Notes: generated from the sequence alone by a model not told the origin. Counted from the first letter of the stretch, positions 9,294 to 18,735 are shown. The stretch is 25,000 nucleotides of DNA from Symbiodinium natans (GCA_905221605.1 CAJNDS010000813.1:592501-617500), one strand, 5' to 3'. Program-made: numbers and translations.

Positions 9294-11473
9294 ATGGCGG
9301 CGGTTCGTATCCGGATGCTCTCAGGGGACGAGGTGGCCAGCATGCCTCTGGAGGAGGTGCGGGACGTGAGGGAAGTGAAGCAGCGCCTGCATGAGCTGCA
9401 CCTTGGGGGACGAAATGGGCCCGAAAAGGGTTTAGGGTTTAGGGTTTAGGGTTTAGGGTTTAGGGTTTAGGGTTCATATACCTTAGTAGGAATTACAGTA
9501 CTTCTAGGGTATAGGACCCCAATTCTAGGGGTTCATTTGGTCCCCAAGGCACGGCCTGCCGCCGCGATTCAGGCAGAGGCTTTTCCTGAATGGCGCCAGG
9601 TTGGATGAGGCCCCTGGGTTTAGGGTTTAGGGTTTAGGGCTTAGGGTTTAGGGGTTTAGGGGTTTAGGTGTTTAGGGTTTAGGGTTTAGGGTTTAGGGTT
9701 TAGGGGTTTAGGGGTTTCGGGGTTTAGGGGTTTAGGGGTTTAGGGCTTTAGGGGTTTAGGGGTTTAGGGGTGTAGGGGTAGCGTTTAGGGTTTGGGGTGT
9801 AGGGTTTAGGGTTGGTAGCCCAGTGGTACCCTTTTTCCTCCAATTTTTTTTGGGTTCAAGGGAACCCTTTCTAAAGTCACCCACCCCAAGAAAGGGTACC
9901 CTTAGTAGAATATTCTTACCTGGGCTTCCCTCAAGGAATTCAACCCTAAACCCTAAACCCTAAACCCTAAACCCTAAACCCTAAACCCTAAACCCTAAAC
10001 CCTAAACCCTAAACCCTAAACCCTAAACCCTAAACCCTAAACCCTAAACCCTAAACCTTGAGGCTGTCCGCTTGGAATCCCCGATGGACTTGGAGCTGGT
10101 CCTGGTTCCTTTTGCCAGCGATTCCGAGACGCGCGTGGATGAGCTCACTGCTGCTACCAGAGAGGGCTCAGCAGCCAAGGTGCTTTGGAAGGGTTTAGGG
10201 TTTAGGGTTTAGGGTTTAGGGTTTAGGGTTTAGGGTTTAGGGTTTAGGGTTTAGGGTTTAGGGCTTGTCTTCGTTTCGTACTCACTCATCATCTTTCATG
10301 AGAAGTTAATGAGAGATATCGAGAGACCAAAGATATGGATAGAGGCAAGCCGGACTAGAGCTCATCAGTAGCTATGCGAAGACTATGAGTTGTTGATGCT
10401 TTCGGTTGTCTCTACGAACTTGTTCCCTGAACTCATTGACGTTGTGCTTCGGGAAGCTACACCTCGGACCCCAAGCCCCCAAGCCCCCAAGCATCAGTGT
10501 GGGGTTTCTAGGTGGAGTCCATGCTGCATCTCCCACAAGATCCAGATCTGATCGGCAAGCATGGTTTCACTGCTCTGATCTGGGCTGCCCGAGAGGGCCA
10601 TGTCGAAGCAGCGCGCTTGCTGGTGGAGGCCGGCGCCGACACGGGCCTGGCCGATGCGCATGGAGACAGCGCTTTGCAGTGGGCCTGCTTCGAAGGCCGT
10701 GTCGACCTCGTGCGTCTGCTTCTTGAGGCCGGCGCCCCGAAGGACCGTCCCGACGTGTGTGGGAGGACTGCTCTGATCCCCTGGGGAACGGCATGGAAGT
10801 TTACGAAAGTAGGGGAATCCCGAATATAGTCCCAACAAATAGTAGGATTCCCTTACAATAAGGACCCCAAAAAGGTACCCAAAAGGTACCCCTAAATTTC
10901 GGAAACCCTCAAATGAAGCCCAGAAAGGGTTCATGGTTCATATTCCTAGTATTGAAAGTAGTATAGGGCATAGGACCCCCAATTCTTAGGGCTCATGCGG
11001 CCCCCTGCGTGTGTGGCAGGACTGCTCTGATGCTGGCAGCCCGTCAAAACCATCTCGAGGTCGTGCGCTTGCTGCTGGAATCCAAGGCCGACAAGGACCT
11101 GGCCGACAAAAGTGGTGCCACCGCTCCCTGAGCAGCTGACTGAGTACACTTTTATACACTTCTTGGGATACTATTGTCCCCTATGGAGCTAAAAAAGGGT
11201 GCACATTTTTTTGGGGGCTTTTTGAACTCAGCAACTAAGGCTCTGATGCGGGCGAGATCTGTAGGCCATGGGCAAGTCGCGGACTTGCTGCAGGCGTCTG
11301 CCGACGTCAACGACCCAATTCCAGACGTCAAGCAGATGGGAGATCGCCAGAGCTTGCAAAACTTGCTGTTGCTTCGTAGGGAAAGAGGGAATGAGGTACC
11401 CTATGCTTTCCCTTTAAGGGTATATACTATATATATATATATATATATCTATATATCTATATATATATATATC

Positions 11474-11504
<31 letters not shown>

Positions 11505-11629
11505 GATATAGGGTACCTCATTCCCTCATTCCCTATGAACCAACAGTAAGAAAACCGGTTCCCGAAGGTGCCTCAGCCCTCCTTCCTGGCCACTCGGCCT
11601 CTGCTAACTGCACAGGGTTTAGGGTTTAG
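9294..11629 (+). CDS. Ubiquitin-like domain plus ankyrin-repeat protein, 7 exons
   Basis: Exons: 9294-9397, 9549-9609, 10063-10179, 10512-10765, 11020-11122, 11240-11375 and 11547-11629, joining in frame to about 285 residues. Residues 1-75 form a ubiquitin-like fold (VRIRMLSGDEVASM, then HGLPPRFRQRLFLNGARLDE, then MDLELVLVPF). Four ankyrin repeats follow at about 112-144, 145-177, 178-210 and 211-243, with the TAL, GH and LLLEAGAD signatures (FTALIWAAREGHVEAARLLV is the first). The architecture is common in dinoflagellates and is taken to mediate protein-protein contacts; the partner is unknown. Donors are GC, GC, GT, GA, GC and GT. The acceptors are AG|G except the last, so exon 7 and the stop (TAG in a telomere unit) are less certain. 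A further island at 11731-11819 could extend it. The start ATG opens the domain and nothing coding lies upstream. Confidence 0.88.
9398..9548 (+). mobile_element. Introner: gene 3 intron 1, TSD GCAC with inverted ends
   Basis: The intron is exactly one target duplication plus one element. GCAC stands at 9398-9401 and again at 9549-9552. The element 9402-9548 starts CTTGGGGGACGAAATG and ends in the complement CATTTGGTCCCCAAG. The GC donor comes from the duplicated target, and the AG acceptor is the last two bases of the element. A TTTAGGG core (9428-9474) is cargo. Bases 9472-9545 resemble 10930-11004 in intron 4. Confidence 0.88.
9610..10062 (+). repeat. Gene 3 intron 2: TTTAGGG - element - CCCTAAA
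   Basis: A GC-AG intron. It begins GCCCCTGGGTTTAGGG and ends CCCTAAACCTTGAG, so its own ends are telomere-type inverted repeats. TTTAGGG and TTTAGGGG fill 9616-9810, an inverted-repeat element sits at 9812-9930, and 16 CCCTAAA copies fill 9943-10055. Confidence 0.8.
9812..9930. mobile_element. GGTAGCCCAG element, copy 1
   Basis: The left end TTGGTAGCCCAGTGGTACCC and the right end (complement GGAAGCCCAGGTAA) are imperfect inverted repeats, with inner GGTACCC and GGGTACCC motifs. A second copy at 23045-23152 shares the same order of motifs, so this is a dispersed non-autonomous family. Confidence 0.8.
10180..10511 (+). repeat. Gene 3 intron 3: TTTAGGG plus unique sequence
   Basis: A GT-AG(G) intron. 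About ten TTTAGGG copies (10190-10265) are followed by some 220 bases of unique, fairly AT-rich sequence and a triple CCCCAAG run at about 10470-10490. A 106-codon ORF (10406-10726) starts here and overlaps the ankyrin exon in another frame; it is a shadow. Confidence 0.75.
10766..11019 (+). mobile_element. Gene 3 intron 4 flanked by a 24-nt duplication
   Basis: A GA-AG intron. The exon sequence around it is duplicated: 10754-10777 and 11008-11031 are identical over 24 bases except one (GGGAGG versus GGCAGG). The inside is composite: 10808-10915 matches the intron at 18114-18207 (AATAGTAGGATTCCCTTA shared), and 10930-11004 matches the introner at 9398. It has no telomere repeats. Splicing restores CGRTALMLAA of ankyrin repeat 3. 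Confidence 0.85.
11123..11239 (+). mobile_element. Introner: gene 3 intron 5, TSD GCTC
   Basis: A GC-AG intron of 117 nt. GCTC stands at 11123-11126 and 11240-11243. The element ends CCTGAGCAG...CTGAGTACAC and CTCAGCAACTAAG are imperfect inverted repeats. Splicing restores GATALMRARSVGHGQ of ankyrin repeat 4. An overlapping ORF from 11174 reads through the intron and is not the true frame start. Confidence 0.8.
11373..11539 (+). mobile_element. Element with 32-bp inverted ends and TA core (gene 3 intron 6)
   Basis: 11373-11404 and 11508-11539 are reverse complements with two mismatches; the inner 19 bases (AGGGAATGAGGTACCCTAT) are perfect. The core is a (TA)n/(ATATCT)n microsatellite (11428-11500). 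The intron 11376-11546 (GT-AG, 171 nt) is almost exactly this element. Unspliced, it would encode an absurd YIYIYI tract, which supports its removal. Confidence 0.85.
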
Positions 11630-12051
11630 GGTTTAGGGTTTAGGGTTTAGGGTTTAGGGTTTAGGGTTTAGGGTTTAGGGTTTAGGGTTTAGAGTTTAGG
11701 GTTTAGGGTTTAGGGTTTAGGGTTTAGGGTGCAACCACCGGTGCTTCTCCCGCCGCTGCCCTGCTTGGAGACCTCGGGCAATTCCAAGCCACTTGTGTCG
11801 ATTCCCCCTCTGGACACACTAAACCCCTGAACCCCCAAACCCTACAGCCCTAAACCCTAGAGCCCTAAACCCTAAACCCTGAAACCCCTAAACCCTAACC
11901 ACTAATCCCCTAACCCCTAACCCCTAACCCCTCAACCCTAAACCTTAAACCCCAAACCCCAAACCCCAAACCCTAAACCCTAAGCCCTAAGCCCTAAACC
12001 CTAAACCCTAAACCCCTACACCCCTACACCCCAGACCCCTGTACCCACCCA
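11630..12051. repeat. Spacer between genes 3 and 4
   Basis: TTTAGGG runs to 11730. A unique island at 11731-11819 is open in all or most frames; one frame reads ATTGASPAAALLGDLGQFQ and could be a lost or extra exon of gene 3. Degenerate CCCTAAA, CCCCTAA and CCCCAAA fill 11820-12040. Confidence 0.6.
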
Positions 12052-15000
12052 ATGAGCCCTGAGAAGCCCTTGGCCGCGGCAAGAGAAATCTAGGGTTTAG
12101 GGTTTCGGGCTTAGGGTTTAGGGTTTAGGGTTTAGGGTTTAGGGTTTAGGGTTTAGGGTTGAGGGAAGTTCCTCTTGTTCTTGCTTTTCAGGGGCCCACT
12201 CTTCAGGGGAGCCCACCCATCCGTCTTGGGCCCTCGAGGTGGCCTAGGGATTGGGTTTAGGGTTTAGGGTTTAGGGTTTAGGGTTTAGGGTTTAGGGTTT
12301 AGGGTTTAGGGTTTAGGGTTTAGGGTTTAGGGTTTAGGGTTTAGGGTTTAGGGTTTAGGACTGGCCCATTCCCCCGCGAAGCTCCAGAAGAAACCTTCAG
12401 GATTGAGGGTTTGGGGCTTAGCGTTCCCTAAACCCTAAACCCTAAACTCTAAACCCTAAACCCTAAACCCTAAACCCTAAACCCTAAACCCTAAACCCTA
12501 AACCCTAAACCCTAAACCCTAAACCCTAAACCCTAAACCCTAAACCCTAAACCCTAAACCCTAGTTTTGGGGTTTAGGGTTTAGGGAGCTGCCTTCCCTG
12601 CATTCAGGAGGTGCAGAAGAAGGCTCAGGCCAGGGTATGTGGTTGAGGACAGGTTGGTTAGGAGTTGAGGGTTTAGGGTTTAGGGTTTAGGGTTTAGGGT
12701 TCCTGGGCTCTTGACCTGAAACCCTGCAACCCTGAAGCCCTATGGCCTTATGATTGCCTCATAAGTCCGGCAGCCGTAAACCCTAAATCCTAAACCCTTT
12801 GAAGCCCGTAAAGCCTGAACCCAAAAGGTTGCTACACGGCGAGGGATAGAAGAAGGGCCACCTAGCCAGTTCGAAAATTCATGGCCCTGTTGTGGACATC
12901 CCCAGGGTTTAGGGTTTAGGGCTTAGGGTTTGGGGTGTAGGGTTTAGGGTTTAGGGTTTAGGGTTTAGGGTTTAGGGTTTAGGGCTTAGGGTTTAGGGTT
13001 TAGGGTTTGGGGTGTAGGGTTTAGGGTTTAGGGTTTAGGGAAACTCGGAGCTCCGAAACCCCAAGCCCCAAACCCTAAACCCAACCCCGGGTACGCGTGG
13101 ATCGCAAGTTTTTCACTCGATGTCCAGCCTGGTGCACGGTGACACACCCCGGGGCCACAGAGACCCTAAGGTTTAGGGTTTAGGGTTTAGAGTTTAGGGT
13201 TTAGGGTTTAGGGTTTAGGGTTTAGGGTTTAGGATAATCGTACTTAAAGCCCACTGAAAAGCCCCTCGAGTCCCCCTAGTAGGGTTATCATTGGGTCAGA
13301 AGTGCAGACATATTTGCTTTGTGGTGCTTTACTGTAACTTTAGATCTTTAGCCTTTTTGGGCTTGTTGGGTTTCTGAGCAAGGCAGCTAACAATTTAACC
13401 CTAAACCCCAAACCCTAAACCCTAAACCCTACACCCCAAACCCTAAACCCTAAACCCTAAACCCTAAACCCTAAACCCTAAACCCTTTTTGTTCAGCGGG
13501 TCCGTTTCCCTTCTAAACTCCTTGACAGCAGAACTTCAGGGTTTAGGGTTTAGGGTATAGGTTCCAGGGTTTAGGGCTTAGGGGTTAGGGTTTTCTCTGT
13601 TATTCTGGCATCCAGGAAGAAATCCCATGGTTTTTTTGAGCAGCATCCGCCGGGTAACGAACCTAGATTGGACCTAGACAACAACTCACAACCCTAATCC
13701 CTAAACCCTAAACCCAAAACCCTTAACCCTTAACCCTACACCCTAAACCCTAAACCCTAAACCCCCTTTTGGGACTGGGCTTGGGATCCTATAGGGTCTG
13801 CTTTTCGGTCTTTCGTCTTCGGGCTTTAAGGGGTTTTAGGGCTTGTAGGGTTTATGGGTTGATGGGCTTTATAGGGTGTTTAGGGTTTGGAGGGTTTGGA
13901 GGGTTTATTCAAGGTTTAGGGTTTGGGTTTAGGATTTAGGGTTTAGGATTTAGGGTTGAGGGTTGAGGGTTTAGGGTTTAGAGTGTCGTACCCCTAAAGG
14001 TTCCCCTTAATCTACTCCAAATATGGCCCTTATTCTGCCTGAAGGATTAAAATGGGGTCGGTACGCCAGGCGCGAATTGACAAAGAGCTGACTCCAGTCA
14101 TCAAGAAGACTTTCGCGTACCATGACAAGGAGCGCTGCAGCATACCCCAAGCCCTAAGGGTTTCGGGTTTACGCTTTCAGGTTTTAATTAAGGTTTAAGG
14201 TTTAAGGTTTAGGGTTTAGGGTTTAGGGTTTAGGGTTTAGGGTTTAGGTTAGGGTTTAGGGAGCCCCTGGCAAAAATCCCTAAACCCTAAACCCTTTGGA
14301 CCATAAACATGCAGCCCTACGCCCGAGATGCCAAGCCCAATAAGCTCTCAAGCCCCCTTTCAAAGACCCGCATTTCAAAACCCAGAGCCCGCAACACAAA
14401 GCCTCAAGCCTTTAGGGTCTAGGGTTTCAGGGTTTCAGGGTTTCAGGGTTTAGGGTTTTGGGTTTAGGTTTTAGGTTTAGGGTTTCAGGGTTTCAGAGTT
14501 TCAGGGTTTCAGGGTTTCAGGGTTTCAGGGTCTAGGGTCTAGGGTCTAGGGTCTTGAGTTGTAGCCCACCTACACGCCCCCTAAGCGCCCGAACAGGGTT
14601 ACAGTTGTGTCATATGCCTGGGTGAATAAGTGCCATGAACCTGCAAGGAGGGTGCTCGCAAGGTTCCAGAGATACCTCAGCCACCCTAAACCCTAGGCTT
14701 AGGGTTTAGGGTTTAAGGTTTAGGGTTTAGGAGTTCTGCTCCGAAAGCCCGAACCCTTTTCTGTGGTCAGTTCTCTAAATTCTGCCCCCTTCTTGGGTAC
14801 CCCTATCAATCTTACGGGCCGCCTTGTAAGAAGGACCTCCCCAGAAAGACCATGTTTTAGAGAAGCGACACGGTTTAGGGTTTAGGGTTTAGGGTTTAGG
14901 GTTTAGGGTTTAGGGTTTAGGGTTTAGGACCCCTATGAGACCTGAGTGTCACGCATTGTCTGTGATTTCCTCATCCAGCGTAGGGGCACAGCCGCGGCCC

Positions 15001-16231
15001 GAAGCCCGTGCCTCTAAAATGTGTTTTTTTTTGCCGAGTTCGGGTGTAGGCTTTAGGCTTTAGGCTTTAGGCTTTAGGCTTTAGGCTTTAGGCTTTAGGG
15101 TTCAGGGTTCAGGGTTTCGGGCTTGGGGTTTAGGGTTCAGGGAGTTGCTAACGCGCCTTGTGAGGTATGTAGGTCTGAAGGCTCTTCTCTTGTCCCTGTC
15201 TGCGCCCTGAGCCCTAAACCCATACAACCCTCAACCCTAGACCCTAAACCCTAAACCCTAAACCCTAAACCCTAAAGCCTAAATAAACCCTAAACCCTAG
15301 ACCCTAAACCCTAGACCCTAAACCCTAAACCCTAAACGAACATCTTCCGCCCCCAGACGAACATCTCCCCCCCCCCCCCCCCCAAACAAACAAAAAAGGA
15401 CGGCAGTGGCGTGCGGGCCCCAATCGGGATCAAGGTAGAATTTAGGGGTTACGTGGAGGTTCATGGTACTGATTAGACAATGATAACTGTACTTACAACC
15501 ATGTTAGGGCACTTAAGGGGAGTACCATGAACCTCCTAGTATGATTCACAATAGGATCAGAGTGACCCCAGGATTTAGGGCTTAAGTGTTTGGGGTTTAG
15601 GGCTTCAGGGTAAGGGTTACGGTTTAGGTTTAGGGTTTCAAGGTTTATGGTTCTATGTAGGATTGATGGTTTCAGGGTTGGGGGCTTTGGGGTTTTCAGG
15701 GTTCCGGGTGAAGGCCAGATATGACGGCTTGTGAGGCTCAGAACTAGAGCTGAGGTCTAGGCGTTTAGGGTTTAACCCTAAACCCTAAACCCTAAACCCT
15801 AAACCCTAAACCCTAAACCCTAAACCCTAAACCCTAAACCCTAAACCCTAAACCCTAAACCCTAAACCCTAAACCCTAAACCCTAAACCCTAAACCCTAA
15901 ATACAGGGTTTAGTTTCATCCTTCTCCGCCCAGACCTTGTCCTACGACGAGAGTATCATCTTCTTCGCCAACTACGTCGAGCTTGTGGGGCCTTACCCCC
16001 AGAGAATCCCTAACTCCTAACCCTAGACCCTAAACCCTAAACCCTCAAGGCCCTACGCCTTAAAGGCCCAAAGCCCTAAAGGCTCCAAGCCCGAAAGGCC
16101 CCAAACCGTGAGCCCTAAACCCTAGCACAGCCTAAACGCTCCTAAAGCGATGTAGACCCTAAGCCACGGAACTGAAACGGACCTGTATCGGAGAGGTGGC
16201 GGAGCTGCAACGGAGGGCCCACAGTGGGTAG
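12052..16231 (+). CDS. Small EF-hand protein, 87 residues, 7 exons with microexon
   Basis: Exons: 12052-12082, 12192-12238, 12608-12634, 14070-14129, 15399-15410, 15934-15984 and 16196-16231. Total 264 nt, exactly 87 codons plus TAG. Donors are GA, GT, GT, GA, GT and GT. The EF-hand loop DKDGSGTLSYDE (residues 54-65) is put together from three exons: DK, the 12-nt microexon DGSG, and TLSYDE. The entering helix (LTPVIKKTFAYH) and the exiting helix (SIIFFANYVELVAELQRR) flank it as expected. It is probably a soluble Ca2+-binding protein with a single canonical hand; the role is unknown. Only about 6 percent of the gene span is coding. The last four exons are well supported. The first two (MSPEKPLAAAR, AHSSGEPTHPSWALE) rest on phase and on a strong pyrimidine tract before 12192. 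Confidence 0.75.
12239..12607 (+). repeat. Gene 4 intron 2: TTTAGGG, CCCTAAA
   Basis: A GT-AG intron. About 15 TTTAGGG copies (12252-12358), an island at 12359-12426, about 19 CCCTAAA copies (12427-12563) and a short TTTAGGG. The preceding 109-nt intron (12083-12191) is TTTAGGG plus a TTCCTCTTGTTCTTGCTTTT tract. Confidence 0.75.
12635..14069 (+). repeat. Gene 4 intron 3: serial arrays of both orientations
   Basis: A GT(ATGT)-AG intron of 1.4 kb. TTTAGGG lies at 12668-12700, 12904-13040, 13168-13233 and 13537-13590. CCCTAAA lies at 13397-13487 and 13690-13765. Degenerate GGGTTT runs fill 13825-13985. Two unique islands (12845-12903 and 13091-13165) are open in one frame but do not fit the phases. 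A 160-base unique stretch at 13234-13396 shows no feature I recognise. Confidence 0.6.
14130..15398 (+). repeat. Gene 4 intron 4: variant arrays, poly-C
   Basis: A GA-AG intron that splits the EF loop. TTTAGGG lies at 14196-14265. An 8-mer TTTCAGGG array lies at 14413-14553, a homogeneous TTTAGGC array at 15046-15100 and CCCTAAA at 15213-15337. A 17-base C run (15367-15383) stands just before the microexon. Confidence 0.7.
15411..15933 (+). repeat. Gene 4 intron 5: MITE, decayed TTTAGGG, CCCTAAA
   Basis: A GT-AG intron. A perfect 16-bp inverted-repeat element lies at 15455-15536, degenerate TTTAGGG at 15575-15700 and about 19 CCCTAAA copies at 15772-15902, then TTTCATCCTTCTCCGCCCAG at the acceptor. 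Confidence 0.75.
15455..15536. mobile_element. 82-bp MITE-like foldback
   Basis: GGAGGTTCATGGTACT at 15455-15470 is the exact reverse complement of 15521-15536. The 50-base interior has no telomere repeat. No clear target duplication is visible. Confidence 0.8.
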
Positions 16232-17562
16232 CGCAAATCCCATAGTAAATGATGGGTAAAGCCCACCCCCAACCTTGAATGAATAAATCCTTAGGGTTTG
16301 GACTCGTAGGATCTAGGGCGGGTCGGAGGGCCTAAACCCCAAACCCCAAACCCCAAACCCTAAACCCTAAACCCTAAACCCTAGACCCTAGACCCTAAAC
16401 CCTAAACCCTAAACCCGAAACCCTAAACCCTAAACCCTAAACCCGGTAGGCTTTAGGACTTGGAGTAGGTGGTTTGGGATAGGAAGTTGTGCTCAATTAC
16501 AGCCCTGCACCCCTCAACTCCCAAGACTCACCTCGCTGATGTAAAGTTACTGGGGCTTGGGGCTTGGGGCTTGGGGCTTGGGGCTTGGGGCTTGGGGCTT
16601 GGGGCTTGGGGCTTAGGGCTTATGGCTTAGGGCGTAGGGCTTAGGAAAGGGAACAATAACCATAATGAATTAAGTGAAACCAATCATTCAATCTGTCACT
16701 CACCTCTTCACCCTTGACATGTGTGCGATCTCTAGGAACTACCCCAAAAGACCCCTTCATTTATAATTGAAACACGCAGTGAAGCGAGTGAAACGAGATC
16801 ACGCATGAAAATATGAATGTCATGAGTTCTTTCTAGGGGTTTTTCCTGCATCAACCGTGTAATCCAGTTCATTGACCATTAAATCTTGGTACTAATGATT
16901 CACCCCTTGACCACGACGTCACCAACCTCGCAGACTCATTCTTGGGCTTCTTTCTACCTCACAGTGAATACACATGATTGTCACGGAAAAGCTGCCGGGG
17001 TACCCCTACCCCCCCCCCCCCCGCCGGCGTTTTGGGGGGTAAGGAGGGAAAGAGGGAGGTTTTCACCTCCACAAAACCTGAAGCCCGAAGACCCTGCAAC
17101 CCCAACACTCTAACACTCTAACACCCTCGAACCCTAAACAGCTAAACAGCCTACAGGCCCGAACTCGAAGATCCTAGAACCCTAAGACCTTGAAGCCCCA
17201 AAACCCTAAACCACGAAACCCTAATAATCCCAATAACCCTAAAGCTTACCACTCTAGAGTCCAAACCCCAAAACCCTAAATCCCTGGAGCCTTACAGCCC
17301 CTAAAGCCCTCAACGCAAACCCCAAAGACCCCTAAACCCTAACCCTAAGCCCAAAAAACCCCCTCCTGCACCCCCCCCCCCCCACCCCCCAAGTACCCCT
17401 CAATAGCAGCGTAAGTGAAGCCCTGAACCTTTAAACCCCAACCCTAAACCCTAAACCCCAAACCCTAAACCCTAACCCCTAAACCCTAAACCCTAAACCC
17501 CAAACCCCAAACCCTAAACCCTAAACCCTCGGCTTCCTCCACCTCCTTTTGTGTGCGCTTTG
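16232..17562. repeat. Spacer between genes 4 and 5
   Basis: CCCTAAA variants lie at 16330-16445 and a homogeneous GGGGCTT 7-mer (nine copies or so) at 16555-16612. Unique AT-richer sequence at 16640-17080 has no recognisable gene. C runs lie at about 17010 and 17371, and strongly decayed CCCTAAA at 17100-17525. An ORF at 16886-17113 runs through a poly-Pro (C-run) tract into repeat and is unsupported. Confidence 0.65.
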
Positions 17563-18713
17563 ATGTCCGAGGCCCTTCCTGGAAGCCACGTCGGAGCTTT
17601 GCCTCGGTTTAGGGTTTAGGGTTTAGGGGTTTAGGGTTTAGAGTTCAGGGTTTGGGGTTTAGGGTTTAGGGTGTAGGGGTTAGAGTTTAGGGTTTAGAGT
17701 TTAGGGTGTAGGGTTTACGGTTTAGGGTTTAGGGGTTCAGGCAAATTCAGGGTCCACGGCTCAGGGTCTAGGGTGCAGGATTCCGGATGTAGGAGTCAGG
17801 GTTCAGGATTTCGTGTTTAGAGGTGATTGGCGTGATTGGGCTAATGACAACCCTCAAGGCCTAAACCCCAAGGCCCCCCCCCCCCAACCTTCCCCCGTCG
17901 CCGTCGATAAAGCCTGAACCCTAAACTCTAAACTCTAAACCCTAAGCCCTAAACCCTAAACCTTACGATGAAGCCTGAACCCCAAACCCTGAACTTTGAG
18001 CTGTCGCCAGCGGAGACAATGGACAAGCACATTTACTGCATGATTGAACTGGCTTTAGGGTTTAGGGTTTAGGGTTTTGGGTTTAGAATTTGAAGGCAAA
18101 GGCCGTGTCGATTGACAAGAAAATAGGGGGACCCCAATAGTAGGATTCCCTTATAACAACGACCAATAAGGTACTCCTAACTTCGGAAACCCCCCAAATA
18201 TGAGAAGGAAGAGCGCTCGACCCCGATCTCTATTAAGGTCTAGGCCCTAAACCCTAAACCCTAAACCCTAAACCCTAAACCCTAAACCCTAAACCCTAAA
18301 CCCTAAACCCTAAACCCTAAACCCTAAACCCTAAACCCTAAACCCTAAACCCTAAACCCTAAACCCTAAACCCTAAAAACCCTAAACCAAAAGCACCCAG
18401 TGCCCTTGAGGAGCTCAGGGCTGGTCTTGGGGACACGGTAAAGATCACGAGGTCGGCGTTAGGGTTTAGGGTTTAGGGTTTAGGGTTTAGGGTTTAGGGT
18501 TTAGGGTTTAGGGTTTAGGGTTTAGGGTTTAGGGTTTAGGGTTTAGGGTTTAGGGGTTAGGGTTTCGGGGTTAGGGTTTAGGGTTTAGGGTTTAGGGTTT
18601 AGGGTTTAGGGTTTAGGGTTTAGGAGCAAAAGACAGCCTGGCTGGGCGGCGTGCAGGTCGTGTGGAAGGTGGCCATGTTTGCGGAGGAGCACGCCAGCGA
18701 GGTGGAGCTCTAG
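17563..18713 (+). CDS. Small unrecognised protein, about 69 residues, 6 exons (tentative)
   Basis: Proposed exons: 17563-17571, 18001-18051, 18096-18113, 18208-18237, 18411-18455 and 18657-18713. Total 210 nt, in frame, ending in TAG. Clear coding islands are LSPAETMDKHIYCMIEL, EERSTPISIK, ELRAGLGDTVKITRS and VVWKVAMFAEEHASEVEL. The family is not recognised. The first exon (MSE) is the weakest link: ATG could instead be in the second exon, and 17563-17607 is open further. The last exon may begin at 18633 in the same frame (TAWLGGVQ added). Two of its introns, 44 and 201 nt, are almost pure TTTAGGG. Confidence 0.5.
17572..18000 (+). repeat. Gene 5 intron 1: TTTAGGG then CCCTAAA
   Basis: A GC-AG intron if the first exon is real. 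TTTAGGG variants fill 17607-17740 and decay to 17815. A C run lies at 17875-17885, and CCCTAAA/CTCTAAA fills 17915-17995. Confidence 0.5.
18052..18095 (+). repeat. 44-nt intron made of TTTAGGG units (gene 5 intron 2)
   Basis: Starts GCTTTAGGG, holds about four heptamers and ends TTTGAAG before G. If spliced, it is close to the minimal case of a telomere-repeat intron. Confidence 0.5.
18114..18207 (+). mobile_element. 94-nt intron-element (gene 5 intron 3)
   Basis: A GA-AG intron without telomere repeats. Its body (AATAGTAGGATTCCCTTA, then CTTCGGAAACCC) matches 10808-10915 inside gene 3 intron 4. The same element family has thus formed or entered introns of two different genes. The ends are weak inverted repeats. 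Confidence 0.7.
18238..18410 (+). repeat. Gene 5 intron 4: CCCTAAA array
   Basis: A GT-AG intron, nearly all CCCTAAA (about 20 copies, 18245-18380), ending GCCCTTGAG before GAG. Confidence 0.65.
18456..18656 (+). repeat. Gene 5 intron 5: TTTAGGG array
   Basis: Starts GCGTTAGGG and is almost entirely TTTAGGG (about 23 copies, 18459-18623). The acceptor is either 18656 (GTGCAG|G) or 18632. Confidence 0.6.
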
Positions 18714-18735
18714 GCGCCACGGTCGCCGGTGAGAG

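Noticed and set aside
10494-10934. 146-codon reverse ORF and other ORFs over 10406-10794
   Set aside because: Shadows of the ankyrin exon, which has clear repeat signatures on the + strand.
12845-13165. Two open islands (IEEGPPSQFENSWPCCGH and VRVDRKFFTRCPAWCTV)
   Set aside because: Their phases do not fit between the gene 4 exons, which already join without them. They could be alternative or relic exons but I cannot support it.
16886-17113. 75-codon ORF with a poly-Pro run
   Set aside because: The Pro run is a C homopolymer and the end is repeat; no homology or splice context.
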